A DNA stretch of 42,884 nt from Vibrio rumoiensis 1S-45 (lineage in GTDB: Bacteria > Pseudomonadota > Gammaproteobacteria > Enterobacterales > Vibrionaceae): positions 1 to 42,884 of the forward strand of contig NZ_AJYK02000065.1 in NCBI RefSeq assembly GCF_000286955.2, in the 5' to 3' direction. Shown here one piece after another: positions 1-8,840 of the stretch. Below the pieces are notes generated by a model that searched no databases, had not been told where the DNA came from, and saw only the letters and a list, made by a program, of their open reading frames with translations. Both the position numbers and the translations under genes were made by a program. Each line of letters opens with the position of its first letter. Positions within the stretch are counted from its first letter, which is position 1.

Positions 1-869
1 GATTAGGATTAGCATATTTATCCCCTTATATAATAGGGTTGATATTATTTACGGCTTTTCCTTTTGTATCGTCGTTTTTGATGAGTTTTACTGATTATGA
101 CTTGATGACCCAACCAAACTATGTTGGTCTAGATAATTATCAGTATATGCTTTTTGAAGATGACACGTTTTGGAAGTCAATGAGCGTGACGTTTATGTAC
201 GTTTTCTTGACCATTCCAGTCAAACTTGCTTTTGCACTATTTATTGCCTTTATTTTGAATTTCAAACTTCGAGGTATTGGCTTTTTTAGAACCGCTTATT
301 ACATCCCATCCATTTTAGGTAGTAGTATCGCTATCGCAGTTTTATGGCGCGCCTTGTTTGCAATTGATGGCGTACTAAATGGCATGCTAGGAGTGATTGG
401 TTTAGACCCAATTAACTGGTTGGGTGAGCCTTCATTTGCTCTATTTTCTATTACTTTACTACGCGCTTGGCAGTTTGGTTCAGCCATGGTGATCTTCTTA
501 GCAGCGTTACAAAACGTTCCTCAATCACAATATGAAGCCGCGATGATTGATGGTGCAAGTAAATGGCAAATGTTCATGAAAGTGACTGTACCACTGATTA
601 CTCCAGTTATTTTCTTTAATTTTATTATGCAAACGACCCAAGCTTTCCAGGAATTTACAGCGCCTTATGTTGTGACAGGTGGCGGTCCGATGAAATCAAC
701 TTATTTAATCTCACTTTATATTTATGAAACAGCATTTAAATTCTTTGATATGGGATATGGCAGTGCATTGGCATGGTCATTGTTTGTTGTAGTGGCAATA
801 TTTACGGCAATTACTTTCCGTTCTTCTAAATATTGGGTTTTCTACTCTGGCGATAAAGGTGGGAAATAA
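1..869 (+). CDS. togM: Oligogalacturonide ABC importer, permease TogM (5' end missing)
   Basis: Inner-membrane permease of a CUT1-type (MalF-like) sugar importer, here assigned to oligogalacturonides from pectin. The frame is open from base 3 to the stop at 867-869, so the start lies upstream of the window; about 289 codons are visible. Several hydrophobic segments are seen, and near the C-terminus the EAA loop that docks on the ATPase (YEAAMIDGASKWQMF). The next gene starts 2 bases after the stop. The order permease-permease-ATPase-binding protein is that of Dickeya togMNAB, and the following methylesterase and PL2 lyase make pectin oligomers the likely substrate. The family alone would only say oligosaccharide. 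Confidence 0.85.
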   Translation, partial: LGLAYLSPYIIGLILFTAFPFVSSFLMSFTDYDLMTQPNYVGLDNYQYMLFEDDTFWKSMSVTFMYVFLTIPVKLAFALFIAFILNFKLRGIGFFRTAYYIPSILGSSIAIAVLWRALFAIDGVLNGMLGVIGLDPINWLGEPSFALFSITLLRAWQFGSAMVIFLAALQNVPQSQYEAAMIDGASKWQMFMKVTVPLITPVIFFNFIMQTTQAFQEFTAPYVVTGGGPMKSTYLISLYIYETAFKFFDMGYGSALAWSLFVVVAIFTAITFRSSKYWVFYSGDKGGK

Positions 870-871
870 TT

Positions 872-1786
872 ATGAATACAATAGTAACGAATGAGAAGAA
901 TATGAATGCCTCAAAATTAGATGCTAACGCAGAAAATAATAGAACGATTCGTCGTGAAAAGATTAATGCGTTAATTCGGTATGTCGTATTAATTTTAGTG
1001 GGACTAATGATGTTGTACCCACTTTTATGGATGTTTACCGCAGCGCTAAAACCTAATCACGAAATATTCACCTCAATGAGCCTTATTCCAAAAGAATGGA
1101 GCTTAGATGGTTTTATTAATGGTTGGAAAACAGGAACAGAATTTACTTTTGGTCATTATATTATTAATACCTTTTTATATGTTCTTCCAAAAGTATTTTT
1201 TACCGTTGTGTCTTCTACCATTGTGGCTTATGGGTTTGCACGTTTTGACATTCCATGGAAAAAGTTTTGGTTTGCTACTTTAATCGCAACCATTCTTTTA
1301 CCTCAAACCGTTTTACTTATTCCACAATATTTAATGTTCCGTGAAATGGGGATGTTAGACAGTTATTTACCGCTGTACTTACCACTGGCATTTGCAACAC
1401 AAGGCTTCTTTGTCTTTATGTTGGTGCAATTCTTACGTGGTATCCCAACGGATATGGAAGAAGCCGCCATGATTGATGGTTGTAATTCATTCCAGGTTCT
1501 TTGGCATGTGGTGGTTCCGGTTATTCGTCCGGCAATTATTTCGGTCGCACTATTCCAGTTTATGTGGTCGGTGAATGACTTCTTAGGTCCACTGATTTAC
1601 GTATCCAGTGTTGATAAGTATCCAATTGCACTTGCTCTGAAAATGTCGATTGATGTGACAGAAGGGGCTCGTTGGAATGAGATTTTAGCAATGGCTTCTA
1701 TCGCAATCATTCCATCCATCGTGGTGTTCTTCATGTCTCAAAAATACTTTGTTGAAGGCGTCTCAAACAGCGGCATTAAAGGTTAA
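872..1786 (+). CDS. togN: Oligogalacturonide ABC importer, permease TogN
   Basis: Second permease (MalG-like, 304 aa) of the same importer, an inner-membrane protein with about six membrane segments. The start ATG is preceded by a GGTGGG-type ribosome binding site inside the end of togM, so the two are translated together. The first ~35 residues are polar and cytoplasmic; a second in-frame Met at residue 11 is a possible alternative start. The EAA loop (EEAAMIDGCNSFQVLW) near residue 200 contacts the ATPase. The C-terminus (YFVEGVSNSGIKG) is the usual ending of MalG-type permeases. Substrate assignment comes from the neighbours. Confidence 0.87.
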   Translation: MNTIVTNEKNMNASKLDANAENNRTIRREKINALIRYVVLILVGLMMLYPLLWMFTAALKPNHEIFTSMSLIPKEWSLDGFINGWKTGTEFTFGHYIINTFLYVLPKVFFTVVSSTIVAYGFARFDIPWKKFWFATLIATILLPQTVLLIPQYLMFREMGMLDSYLPLYLPLAFATQGFFVFMLVQFLRGIPTDMEEAAMIDGCNSFQVLWHVVVPVIRPAIISVALFQFMWSVNDFLGPLIYVSSVDKYPIALALKMSIDVTEGARWNEILAMASIAIIPSIVVFFMSQKYFVEGVSNSGIKG

Positions 1787-1801
1787 GTGGAGTAATAAAT
1801 T

Positions 1802-2938
1802 ATGGCTCAAGTTCAATTTAAAAAATTAGAAAAAGTGTATTCGAATGGCTTCAAAGCAGTTCATAGTATCAATCTAACCATTCAAGATGGTGAGTTTTTA
1901 GTGATAGTTGGTCCATCTGGCTGTGCTAAATCAACCACATTGAGAATGCTAGCCGGATTGGAAAATATCAGCGGTGGTGAAATTCGAATTGGTGAGAGAG
2001 TAGTTAATAATTTAGCACCTAAAGATCGTGGTATTGCAATGGTATTCCAGAACTACGCTTTGTATCCACACATGACGGTAGAAGAGAATCTCGCATTTGG
2101 TTTGAAGCTGCAAAAGTTACCAAAAGAAGAAATTGCACAGCGAGTTAAAGAGGCTGCGGGTATTTTAGAAATTGAAGACTTGCTTGATCGATTGCCTCGT
2201 CAGCTTTCTGGTGGCCAGGCACAGCGTGTTGCGGTCGGTCGTGCGATTGTCAAAAAGCCAGAAGTGTTCTTATTTGATGAGCCTCTATCAAATCTAGATG
2301 CCAAGCTTCGAGCGTCAATGCGAGTGCGTATTTCTGATATTCATAAGCATTTAAAAGCGACTAATAACCCGGCAACGTCAGTTTATGTTACCCATGACCA
2401 AACAGAAGCGATGACCATGGGTGACAGAATTTGCGTGATGAAATTGGGTGAAATCATGCAAGTGGATACACCAGAGGAGCTTTATAACAACCCAATAAAT
2501 ATGTTTGTCGCTGGCTTTATTGGTGCACCAGAGATGAACTTGAATGAGGTGGTTTTAAAGGAAGAAGGTGATGATCTTTACGCAGAGCTAGAAGGGCAAC
2601 GTTTATTAGTGCCTAAAAGTAAGGCTGGAAATATTCGCTTGAATGGCTATAGCAAAACGGTGTTTGGGGTTCGTCCCGATGACATCACTGTCGCGAGAGA
2701 GGATGAAGATGATTCTAATGTGATCTTAGGTGACATCATCCGAATGGAGAACATGGGGCATGAGATGTTTGTTTATTTCAAAGTTGGAACAAAAACACTA
2801 ACCGCTCGTGTTCCTGTTGATGTGGTCAAAAGCCGTGTGGGATTTGGCACGGAAGAGAATGTACGTTTTAAAGTACAAATGGAAAAAACTCATATTTTCG
2901 ATGCGGTATCAGAAAAGAACATTTCATTAGATAACTAA
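1802..2938 (+). CDS. togA: Oligogalacturonide ABC importer, ATPase TogA
   Basis: Cytoplasmic ATPase (378 aa) of the MalK/MsmK/UgpC type that powers the TogMN channel. Motifs in order: Walker A GPSGCAKST near residue 37, where the usual Gly before Lys is Ala; the Q-loop in VFQNYALYP; signature LSGGQAQRVAVGRAI; Walker B VFLFDEPLSNLDAKL; switch His in VTHDQTEAM. Residues after ~235 form the MalK-type regulatory/OB domain. The Ala in Walker A leaves the catalytic Lys and Ser/Thr in place, and I recall it in other TogA-like proteins, so the enzyme is probably active. The gene starts 15 bases after togN. Confidence 0.88.
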   Translation: MAQVQFKKLEKVYSNGFKAVHSINLTIQDGEFLVIVGPSGCAKSTTLRMLAGLENISGGEIRIGERVVNNLAPKDRGIAMVFQNYALYPHMTVEENLAFGLKLQKLPKEEIAQRVKEAAGILEIEDLLDRLPRQLSGGQAQRVAVGRAIVKKPEVFLFDEPLSNLDAKLRASMRVRISDIHKHLKATNNPATSVYVTHDQTEAMTMGDRICVMKLGEIMQVDTPEELYNNPINMFVAGFIGAPEMNLNEVVLKEEGDDLYAELEGQRLLVPKSKAGNIRLNGYSKTVFGVRPDDITVAREDEDDSNVILGDIIRMENMGHEMFVYFKVGTKTLTARVPVDVVKSRVGFGTEENVRFKVQMEKTHIFDAVSEKNISLDN

Positions 2939-2958
2939 AACTATATAAGGGACTTATT

Positions 2959-4239
2959 ATGAAAAAAAATCTAATAACGACAGTCACGACACTTGCGCTT
3001 GCAGTCGCTTCTGCTAATGCCTTTGCCGATGTTGAGTTACGTATGTCTTGGTGGGGGGGAAATGAACGTCACCAAGCAACCAATGCCGCGTTAGAGCGAT
3101 TCCAAGAAAAATACCCTGATATTTCAGTAAAAGGTGAATATACCGGTTGGGATGGTCACCTTTCTCGCTTAACCACGCAAATTGCCGGTAATACAGAGCC
3201 AGATGTGATGCAAACGAACTGGAACTGGATGCCAATTTTCTCTAAAGATGGCAGTGGTTTCTATGACATGACATCGCTGTCAAAAGAGCTAGGTGTATCA
3301 AACTTCCCAGAAGCGTCGATAGAAATGAGTACCAATGCAGGAAAACTTAATGGTTTACCTGTGAGTATGACTTCGCGTGTTTTCTATTTTAATAAAGATT
3401 CTTGGGAAAAAGCGGGCCTGTCTTATCCTAAAAACTGGGATGAGTTGATGAATGCAGGGCCAGTGTTTAAAGAAAAACTCGGTGAGAAATATTACCCACT
3501 GGTAATTGAAGCGCGTGATGTTTTTGCAATGAACCGCTCATACATGATTCAAAAGTATAATAAAGACATCATTGGTACCGATGGCATGCTGCAATTTGAT
3601 CAACAAGAAATGACGGAGTTCTTCCAGTTGTATGCCGATCAAGTGAAAAACCATGTCTTCCCATCAACCAAAGAGTTCGCTTCTTATGGTCGTTCAAACC
3701 TTTATGAAATGAGACCTTGGATTGAAGGTGAATTTGGTGGCGTATACATGTGGGATTCTGCCATTGCTAAATATTCAGATAACCTAAAACCACCAATGCA
3801 GCTTGAATTAGCCGACTACCCGATGGTTGATGGTGCAACAGATGCTGGCTTGTTATCTCGTCCATCAATGATGTTCTCTATTGGCCGCAACACCGAGCAC
3901 CCAGAAGAAGCGGCTAAATTAGTTAACTTCTTATTAAATGATCCAGATGGTGTGAAAGCGCTAGGGCTTAGTCGTAGTATTCCATTAAGTAAAAGTGGTT
4001 TGAATACATTGACTGAAACGGGTCAATTAGACAAAAACAGCCTGCAATATCGCGGGTATCAACAAGCACTTGATGTGCCGAAGAAAATTGTGGCAACGCC
4101 ATATACAGATAATGCTCAGGTAATGGAAATGTTTAGTGAGGAAATGCAACACATTGATTACGGTAAAGCGACACCTGAAGAAGCAGCAAAAAGCTTCTTA
4201 AGGAAAGGTAACCGCTTACTGAAAAAGCTGACACGTTAA
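2959..4239 (+). CDS. togB: Oligogalacturonide-binding protein TogB
   Basis: Periplasmic solute-binding protein (426 aa, family 1 extracellular binding proteins) that delivers ligand to TogMNA. A Sec signal peptide is clear: charged MKKN, a hydrophobic core, and a probable cut after ANAFA at residue 23. The mature protein starts DVELRMSWWGG, typical of CUT1 binding proteins. A purine-rich site (AAGGGA) precedes the ATG. It is the last gene before a strong terminator at 4270, so togMNAB is one transcription unit. Binding of oligogalacturonides is inferred from gene order and the pectinase genes downstream. Confidence 0.86.
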   Translation: MKKNLITTVTTLALAVASANAFADVELRMSWWGGNERHQATNAALERFQEKYPDISVKGEYTGWDGHLSRLTTQIAGNTEPDVMQTNWNWMPIFSKDGSGFYDMTSLSKELGVSNFPEASIEMSTNAGKLNGLPVSMTSRVFYFNKDSWEKAGLSYPKNWDELMNAGPVFKEKLGEKYYPLVIEARDVFAMNRSYMIQKYNKDIIGTDGMLQFDQQEMTEFFQLYADQVKNHVFPSTKEFASYGRSNLYEMRPWIEGEFGGVYMWDSAIAKYSDNLKPPMQLELADYPMVDGATDAGLLSRPSMMFSIGRNTEHPEEAAKLVNFLLNDPDGVKALGLSRSIPLSKSGLNTLTETGQLDKNSLQYRGYQQALDVPKKIVATPYTDNAQVMEMFSEEMQHIDYGKATPEEAAKSFLRKGNRLLKKLTR

Positions 4240-4269
4240 TCGATTTTCATTGTAGTAGTTATCCACTTT

Positions 4270-4298
4270 CCCTACCTCTACGTGAGGTAGGGCTTTTT
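4270..4298 (+). terminator. Rho-independent terminator after togB
   Basis: Perfect 9-bp stem (CCCTACCTC/GAGGTAGGG) with loop TACGT and then CTTTTT. It ends the tog unit and separates it from the methylesterase gene. Confidence 0.93.
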
Positions 4299-4371
4299 AG
4301 TTGATATACAAGTATTACTACCTGTAAGTGATATGGCGTAATGGGATGGCAAGGAGGCTTGGGTTCATCTT

Positions 4372-5418
4372 ATGGATAGTTATCAACCAATCGTTGTTTC
4401 GCAAGATCCACACAATGGTGACTTTACTTCAATTCAGCAAGCGATAGATTCATTGCCGGATAATGATCAACATTATCAAATTATCATTCATCCCGGAGTC
4501 TATCGGGAACGAATTTTATTAGCTCGTGATAATGTTCACTTAACGGGCTATGAGCAATCTGAAACCATAATTACCGCTAATTGCTGTAACCAAAAAATTC
4601 AGCCGGATGGCCGTATTTCTGGCACTTATGGTTCCAGAACGGTAGGGGTTGAAGCTAAGCATTGTTCACTCAGTTATTTAACGATAAAAAATGAATTTAA
4701 TTTTTTAGAAAACCAAGCCATTCCAGAGCGATTAAGGATCCAACACACTCAGTCAGTCGCTTTATTAATCGGTAATAGTGCTGATTGTGTTCAATGCTCA
4801 CACCTTATTCTTGAAAGTTACCATGACACTCTATTTGTTAATGGCGGTAAAAGTTATTTTCATCAATGCCAAATTTTAGGAGCGATCGATTTCATTTTTG
4901 GCGCAGGACAAGCGGTGTTTACACAATGTGATGTAGTGGCAAGGAACCGATCTGATATTAAAAATGGTCAGCCCTATGGCTATATCAGTGCGCCTAGCAC
5001 TCATGTGAGCCAATTGCTTGGTTTTGTATTTTTACAATGTCGATTATTAAAGGAAACTGGAGTACCTGAATCGAGTTATGCGCTAGGCCGCCCATGGCAC
5101 CCTACGGCCGAATTTTATGATGGTAATTATGCAGATCCCAATGCTATCGGTCATTGTGCGTTTGTTGATTGTTTAATGGCCGATCATATATATGGCTGGG
5201 ATAAAATGTCGGGAAAAGACAAAAATGGCAACCAAGCTTGGTTTTACCCGCACGACTCACGGTTTGAAGAGTTCAATAATTTCATCATCAATGATCAGCA
5301 ACAAATTGTGCGTAAAAGAGCGATGACCTATTCGTTGCCTATAAAGCAATATCACCAGCGACTACAACAAGTACAACACAGCCTATCTTCTTGGCTTCAT
5401 TTCTCATTTCAATTTTAG
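4372..5418 (+). CDS. Pectin methylesterase, apparently cytoplasmic
   Basis: Carbohydrate esterase family 8 enzyme (348 aa) that removes methyl esters from galacturonate units, giving free carboxylates and methanol. Family motifs are present: GTYG at 85-88, YHDTLF with Asp152 (acid/base), AIDFIFG with Asp173 (nucleophile), and LGRPWHP with Arg240. There is no signal peptide: the protein begins MDSYQPIVVSQD. A strong AAGGAGG lies 14 bases before the ATG, longer than usual, but no in-frame start is closer. Placed after an oligogalacturonide importer and before a cytoplasmic-type lyase, it probably demethylates imported oligomers. Confidence 0.9.
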   Translation: MDSYQPIVVSQDPHNGDFTSIQQAIDSLPDNDQHYQIIIHPGVYRERILLARDNVHLTGYEQSETIITANCCNQKIQPDGRISGTYGSRTVGVEAKHCSLSYLTIKNEFNFLENQAIPERLRIQHTQSVALLIGNSADCVQCSHLILESYHDTLFVNGGKSYFHQCQILGAIDFIFGAGQAVFTQCDVVARNRSDIKNGQPYGYISAPSTHVSQLLGFVFLQCRLLKETGVPESSYALGRPWHPTAEFYDGNYADPNAIGHCAFVDCLMADHIYGWDKMSGKDKNGNQAWFYPHDSRFEEFNNFIINDQQQIVRKRAMTYSLPIKQYHQRLQQVQHSLSSWLHFSFQF

Positions 5419-5427
5419 GAGTTGTCT

Positions 5428-7056
5428 ATGTCACGACAATCTAACCTTTCTTTATTGACGAATTATTACCAGCGTATTCTCGACCAATTCTTAAATCATG
5501 ATTTGTATTTGCTTGCTGATGGAGCAGATACTTTAACCAATAAACCGGTATATTGGACTTACCCTGATGGCACGAAAGCAGTAATGAGTAATTTTGCTAG
5601 CCAACAGAATGTATTACGTGCTTTGGTGGGGTTATCTGTTGTCACTAAGAATGATCATTGGAAAAACACGGCGACAAAAATGACCAAGCAATTTCTCGAT
5701 AATTATACCGATTCAGAAAGTGGGCTATTTCACTGGGGAGGGCATCGTTTTATTAACCAACAAACCGGAGAAATCGAAGGGCCAGCTAGTAAAGAACGTG
5801 TTCACGAATTGAAGCATCATTTCCCTTACTATGAATGTCTTTATCAAGTGGATGCAAAGAGGACTACCCAATTTTTACATGGTTTTTGGGCAGCTCATGT
5901 CTTGGATTGGCAGAAGTTAGATTTAAGTCGACATGGTCAATATGGCATCAAACCCATAGATAATGTTTTCACCTATCATCAACCTAAGCCAGTGGTTGAT
6001 CCTAGCCTCTGGCCACAGCTACCTGAAACGGTCGGTTTAACATTTGTTAATGCTTCTACTGACTTGATTTACGCGGCAATATTTTATTCTCAACATCAAG
6101 TGGATGTTCATGCTGAAATGTGGGCTAAACATCTCTATAAGCAATTTGTGTTAGCGCGTAATCCAGATACTGGTATGCCTGTTTATCAATTTTCCTCACC
6201 GTTACAAAGAGAGCCTATTCCCGATGATGATACTTTGACATATTCGTGGTTTGGAGACCGAGCTAAGCGGCAATTTGGAGACGAATTTGGTGAAATAGCA
6301 AAAGAGGCTAATGTGCTATTTCGTGATAGTTGGCCAGTAGTAGTGGATAACCCGCTAGCAATTTTAGAGTGTGCTAAGCAAACCGGTGATGAAGAAATGT
6401 TAGCTTGGGTGACAAGTGGTATTAAGGCTTATTTTAAATTCGCTTGGGATATGATGGAAAATAAAATCGTTCCTATGTGGAATAATGGCCATGATATGAC
6501 GGGTTACGTTTTCCCCCGCGATGGTTATTACGGCAAAAAGGGGACAGAATTAAAACGCCAATCTGTAGATCCTGCGTATTTATTGCCTTTGATACGTGCC
6601 AGTATTAATAGTGATGATATCGAGATCAAAGAGCTTACTGCAACAATGTTTGCACGCTTTGAACTGGGTTTAATTGCTCCTGATACAATGTGGTTAACAG
6701 AGGTGAATATAGATACCGCCATCGCCTCTCCATATTTATTATTCGCGTTGCTCGATCTCTATGAATTTACTGGGCAAGAAAAATTATTATTACTCGCAGA
6801 TTCAATTGGTAAGAATATAATAGAGCAGAAATTTCATCGTGGGTATTTTGTACCATCAGAGCAACATCGTTTTGCTCGTTTTGATGATCCAGCTTCTTTC
6901 GCTCTTATTGCATTAGAAGCAGCGCATCAAGGTCAATATGCCGACATGCCTACACACATTTCAAACGGTGGTTACTTGCATGGCGAAGTGAGCCAAGGTG
7001 ACCGAATTGAAACTGTATATGATCGCGACATCATTTATGGGGTAACCATAGAATAG
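5428..7056 (+). CDS. pelW: Pectate disaccharide-lyase, family PL2 (PelW type)
   Basis: Cytoplasmic exo-acting lyase (542 aa) that cuts oligogalacturonides by beta-elimination, releasing unsaturated digalacturonate. From memory, the Yersinia PL2A structure uses Arg171 as catalytic base and His109, Glu130 and His172 for the metal. Here His106 (WGGHRF), Glu127 (VHELKHH), Arg168 and His169 (LSRHG) fall in the same places with a constant shift of three, strong support for the family. No signal peptide. An in-frame TTG at 5422 directly abuts the AGGAG site; the ATG at 5428 has 6-base spacing and is preferred. Dickeya pelW is likewise linked to togMNAB. Confidence 0.9.
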   Translation: MSRQSNLSLLTNYYQRILDQFLNHDLYLLADGADTLTNKPVYWTYPDGTKAVMSNFASQQNVLRALVGLSVVTKNDHWKNTATKMTKQFLDNYTDSESGLFHWGGHRFINQQTGEIEGPASKERVHELKHHFPYYECLYQVDAKRTTQFLHGFWAAHVLDWQKLDLSRHGQYGIKPIDNVFTYHQPKPVVDPSLWPQLPETVGLTFVNASTDLIYAAIFYSQHQVDVHAEMWAKHLYKQFVLARNPDTGMPVYQFSSPLQREPIPDDDTLTYSWFGDRAKRQFGDEFGEIAKEANVLFRDSWPVVVDNPLAILECAKQTGDEEMLAWVTSGIKAYFKFAWDMMENKIVPMWNNGHDMTGYVFPRDGYYGKKGTELKRQSVDPAYLLPLIRASINSDDIEIKELTATMFARFELGLIAPDTMWLTEVNIDTAIASPYLLFALLDLYEFTGQEKLLLLADSIGKNIIEQKFHRGYFVPSEQHRFARFDDPASFALIALEAAHQGQYADMPTHISNGGYLHGEVSQGDRIETVYDRDIIYGVTIE

Positions 7057-7060
7057 TGAA

Positions 7061-8467
7061 ATGAACCTGACCTTTTCGTTGTTTAAAAATTGGCCACTAA
7101 CGCTACGTAAGCGTCACAAGGTCTTATTGATTCGTGATGTATTCCCTCTAGCGTGGCCGATTTTTATTGAGCTGTTATGCGTGGTATTGATGGGGATCAT
7201 TAGCACGATTCTCGTCAGTCGCTTAGGTCAGTCTCAAACCGCCGCGATCGGGATAAGCGACAGTTTCACTTACATCATTTATTCGGTTCTCGCGGCTATT
7301 GAGCTGGGCGGAACTGTGATTGTTGCTCAATCATACGGGCGAAGAAATAGTGAACAAGCGCTCGATCAAGCTCGGCAAACCATTACTCTAAATGCGCTGA
7401 TTAGTGTGCTTTTTTGTGTTGTGGTATTGCTTGGTGGAAAGTCATTACTTGAGATCGTGGCTTATGGCGCAGAGCCTGAGGTTATTCACCTTGCTGAGGT
7501 TTACCTTACCGCAATGGCGTTGAGTTATCCTGCGCTTGCGATCACTCTTGCAGGCAGCGGGGTATTAAGAGCAGTTGGTAATAGTCGCTTACCGATGAGA
7601 GTCAATATCTTAACCAATTTACTGAATATCGCGTTTAGTTATCCATTGATCTACGGTGTCGGTGATTGGCAAGGTTTGGGTTTGCTTGGAGCCGGTTTAG
7701 GTGTTTCTTTAGCGCGTTGGGTCGGGGCTTTTATTATTCTGGCGTATTTAGCCAAAAACTCTCGTTTTGTGATCCCGTTTAAATTGTACTTTTCTAAGTT
7801 TAGCCGCAAAGTACTTGCCGATATTTTAGGGATAGGTATTCCTGCTAGTGTTGAATCCTTGATGTTCAACATAGGTAAAATGATCACTATTTTAATGGTG
7901 GCAGGAATGGGAACCGTAGCGATGGCGGGTAATGTCATCGCATTCTCTATCATATTGATGATCAATATTCCCGGCAATACATTAGGTATGGCTGCCACGG
8001 TTATTGTGGGTAAACGCCTAGGGCAAAATAGACCAAGAATGGCACAACAAGAATTGGTGCTGATTTTAGTTACTTCCACCATTTTATTAGTTTGTTCAAC
8101 CTTACTGCTCGTACCGTTTATTCATTACATTGCATTGCTTTATACCACTGAAGAGTCAGTGATTGATGTGGTGGTAAACTTGTTCTATATGAATGCCATT
8201 ATGATGCCAGTTTGGGCTGCTTCTTTTGTTCTTCCTGCTGCATTTAAAGGTGCTAAAGATGTGAAGTTTACTATGTGGACGGCAATTCTCAGCATGTGGG
8301 GTTTTAGGATTTGCTGCGGATATGTATTTGGCGTAGTACTTGATTTCGGTGTGTATGGGGTATGGATAGGAATGTTCAGTGATTGGATAGTGCGAGGAAT
8401 GCTATTCACTTTGCGATTATTGAATCAGAAATGGTTAGCCCGATACTTTAGAGATGTTTCTCGTTAA
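7061..8467 (+). CDS. MATE-family efflux transporter
   Basis: Inner-membrane antiporter of the MATE/DinF/NorM family (468 aa, about 12 membrane segments, MatE repeats roughly at 30-200 and 255-415). These proteins expel drugs or metabolites in exchange for Na+ or H+. The ATG is 2 bases after the pelW stop and has only a weak ribosome site, which suggests translational coupling to pelW. Its position at the end of a pectin locus could mean export of a toxic by-product or plant phenolic, but nothing in the sequence shows a substrate. Confidence 0.85.
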   Translation: MNLTFSLFKNWPLTLRKRHKVLLIRDVFPLAWPIFIELLCVVLMGIISTILVSRLGQSQTAAIGISDSFTYIIYSVLAAIELGGTVIVAQSYGRRNSEQALDQARQTITLNALISVLFCVVVLLGGKSLLEIVAYGAEPEVIHLAEVYLTAMALSYPALAITLAGSGVLRAVGNSRLPMRVNILTNLLNIAFSYPLIYGVGDWQGLGLLGAGLGVSLARWVGAFIILAYLAKNSRFVIPFKLYFSKFSRKVLADILGIGIPASVESLMFNIGKMITILMVAGMGTVAMAGNVIAFSIILMINIPGNTLGMAATVIVGKRLGQNRPRMAQQELVLILVTSTILLVCSTLLLVPFIHYIALLYTTEESVIDVVVNLFYMNAIMMPVWAASFVLPAAFKGAKDVKFTMWTAILSMWGFRICCGYVFGVVLDFGVYGVWIGMFSDWIVRGMLFTLRLLNQKWLARYFRDVSR

Positions 8468-8500
8468 AATGTAAGCGGGTTTACTTGGAATAAAAATAGC

Positions 8501-8527
8501 AAAAAGAGCCAACAATAGGCTCCTTTT
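8501..8527 (+). terminator. Terminator after the MATE gene
   Basis: GAGCC/GGCTC stem extended by A-T pairs, 7-base loop, then CTTTTT. It reads as a terminator on both strands, so it may also end the small minus-strand gene at 8563. Confidence 0.75.
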
Positions 8528-8562
8528 TGAATTTTTAATGCTTTGGAAAATAAGCTTTTAAA

Positions 8563-8706
8563 TTAAAACTTAACCCAAGTTAGCGCTGTTAGAGCGATAA
8601 AGCCTAACGCAGAACCGTAGATCAAGATCAGGCTCAATGCGGTAGCAGCGGAATCTTTTAATTTGGAATTGTTAAAAGTGCTTTGATTTGCAGTAATAGT
8701 GTTCAT
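8563..8706 (-). CDS. Small membrane protein of 47 residues, function unknown
   Basis: A 47-codon ORF read on the minus strand from ATG at 8706 to TAA at 8563, with an AAGG site 6 bases before the start. The N-terminal ~20 residues are polar (MNTITANQSTFNNSKLKDSA); residues ~22-44 form one hydrophobic stretch ending TWVKF, so a single-span inner-membrane protein is likely. A CRP site lies 17 bases upstream of the ATG. It stands alone between the MATE gene and uxaA, each on its own transcript. I do not recognise the family; the start site, CRP box and composition argue for a real gene. Confidence 0.68.
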   Translation of the reverse strand: MNTITANQSTFNNSKLKDSAATALSLILIYGSALGFIALTALTWVKF

Positions 8707-8722
8707 TGTAACCTTAGCTCTG

Positions 8723-8738
8723 TGTGATATTTGTCACA
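8723..8738. promoter_or_regulatory. CRP-cAMP binding site
   Basis: TGTGATATTTGTCACA matches the TGTGA-N6-TCACA consensus in all ten fixed positions. It lies just before the 47-residue gene on the minus strand. So close to the start codon it may sit at or downstream of the promoter, so activation or repression cannot be told from sequence. Confidence 0.8.
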
Positions 8739-8840
8739 ATTAGACCAGTTTATATGATAGAGATCAAGTTTTTTGAAACGCTCTTTTATATTAATGCCTG
8801 TTTTATTATTAGAGCAGCGATATAGCTTGACCCTAGATTG

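Noticed and set aside
1911..1937. TogA as an inactive ATPase because of Ala in Walker A
   Set aside because: The catalytic Lys and Ser/Thr, Walker B, signature and switch His are all intact; the Gly to Ala change is tolerated in related ATPases as far as I recall.
7651..8082. 143-codon ORF on the minus strand inside the MATE gene
   Set aside because: Lies wholly inside a well-supported membrane-protein gene; its composition (Ile, Pro, Thr rich) is what the complement of a hydrophobic gene gives.
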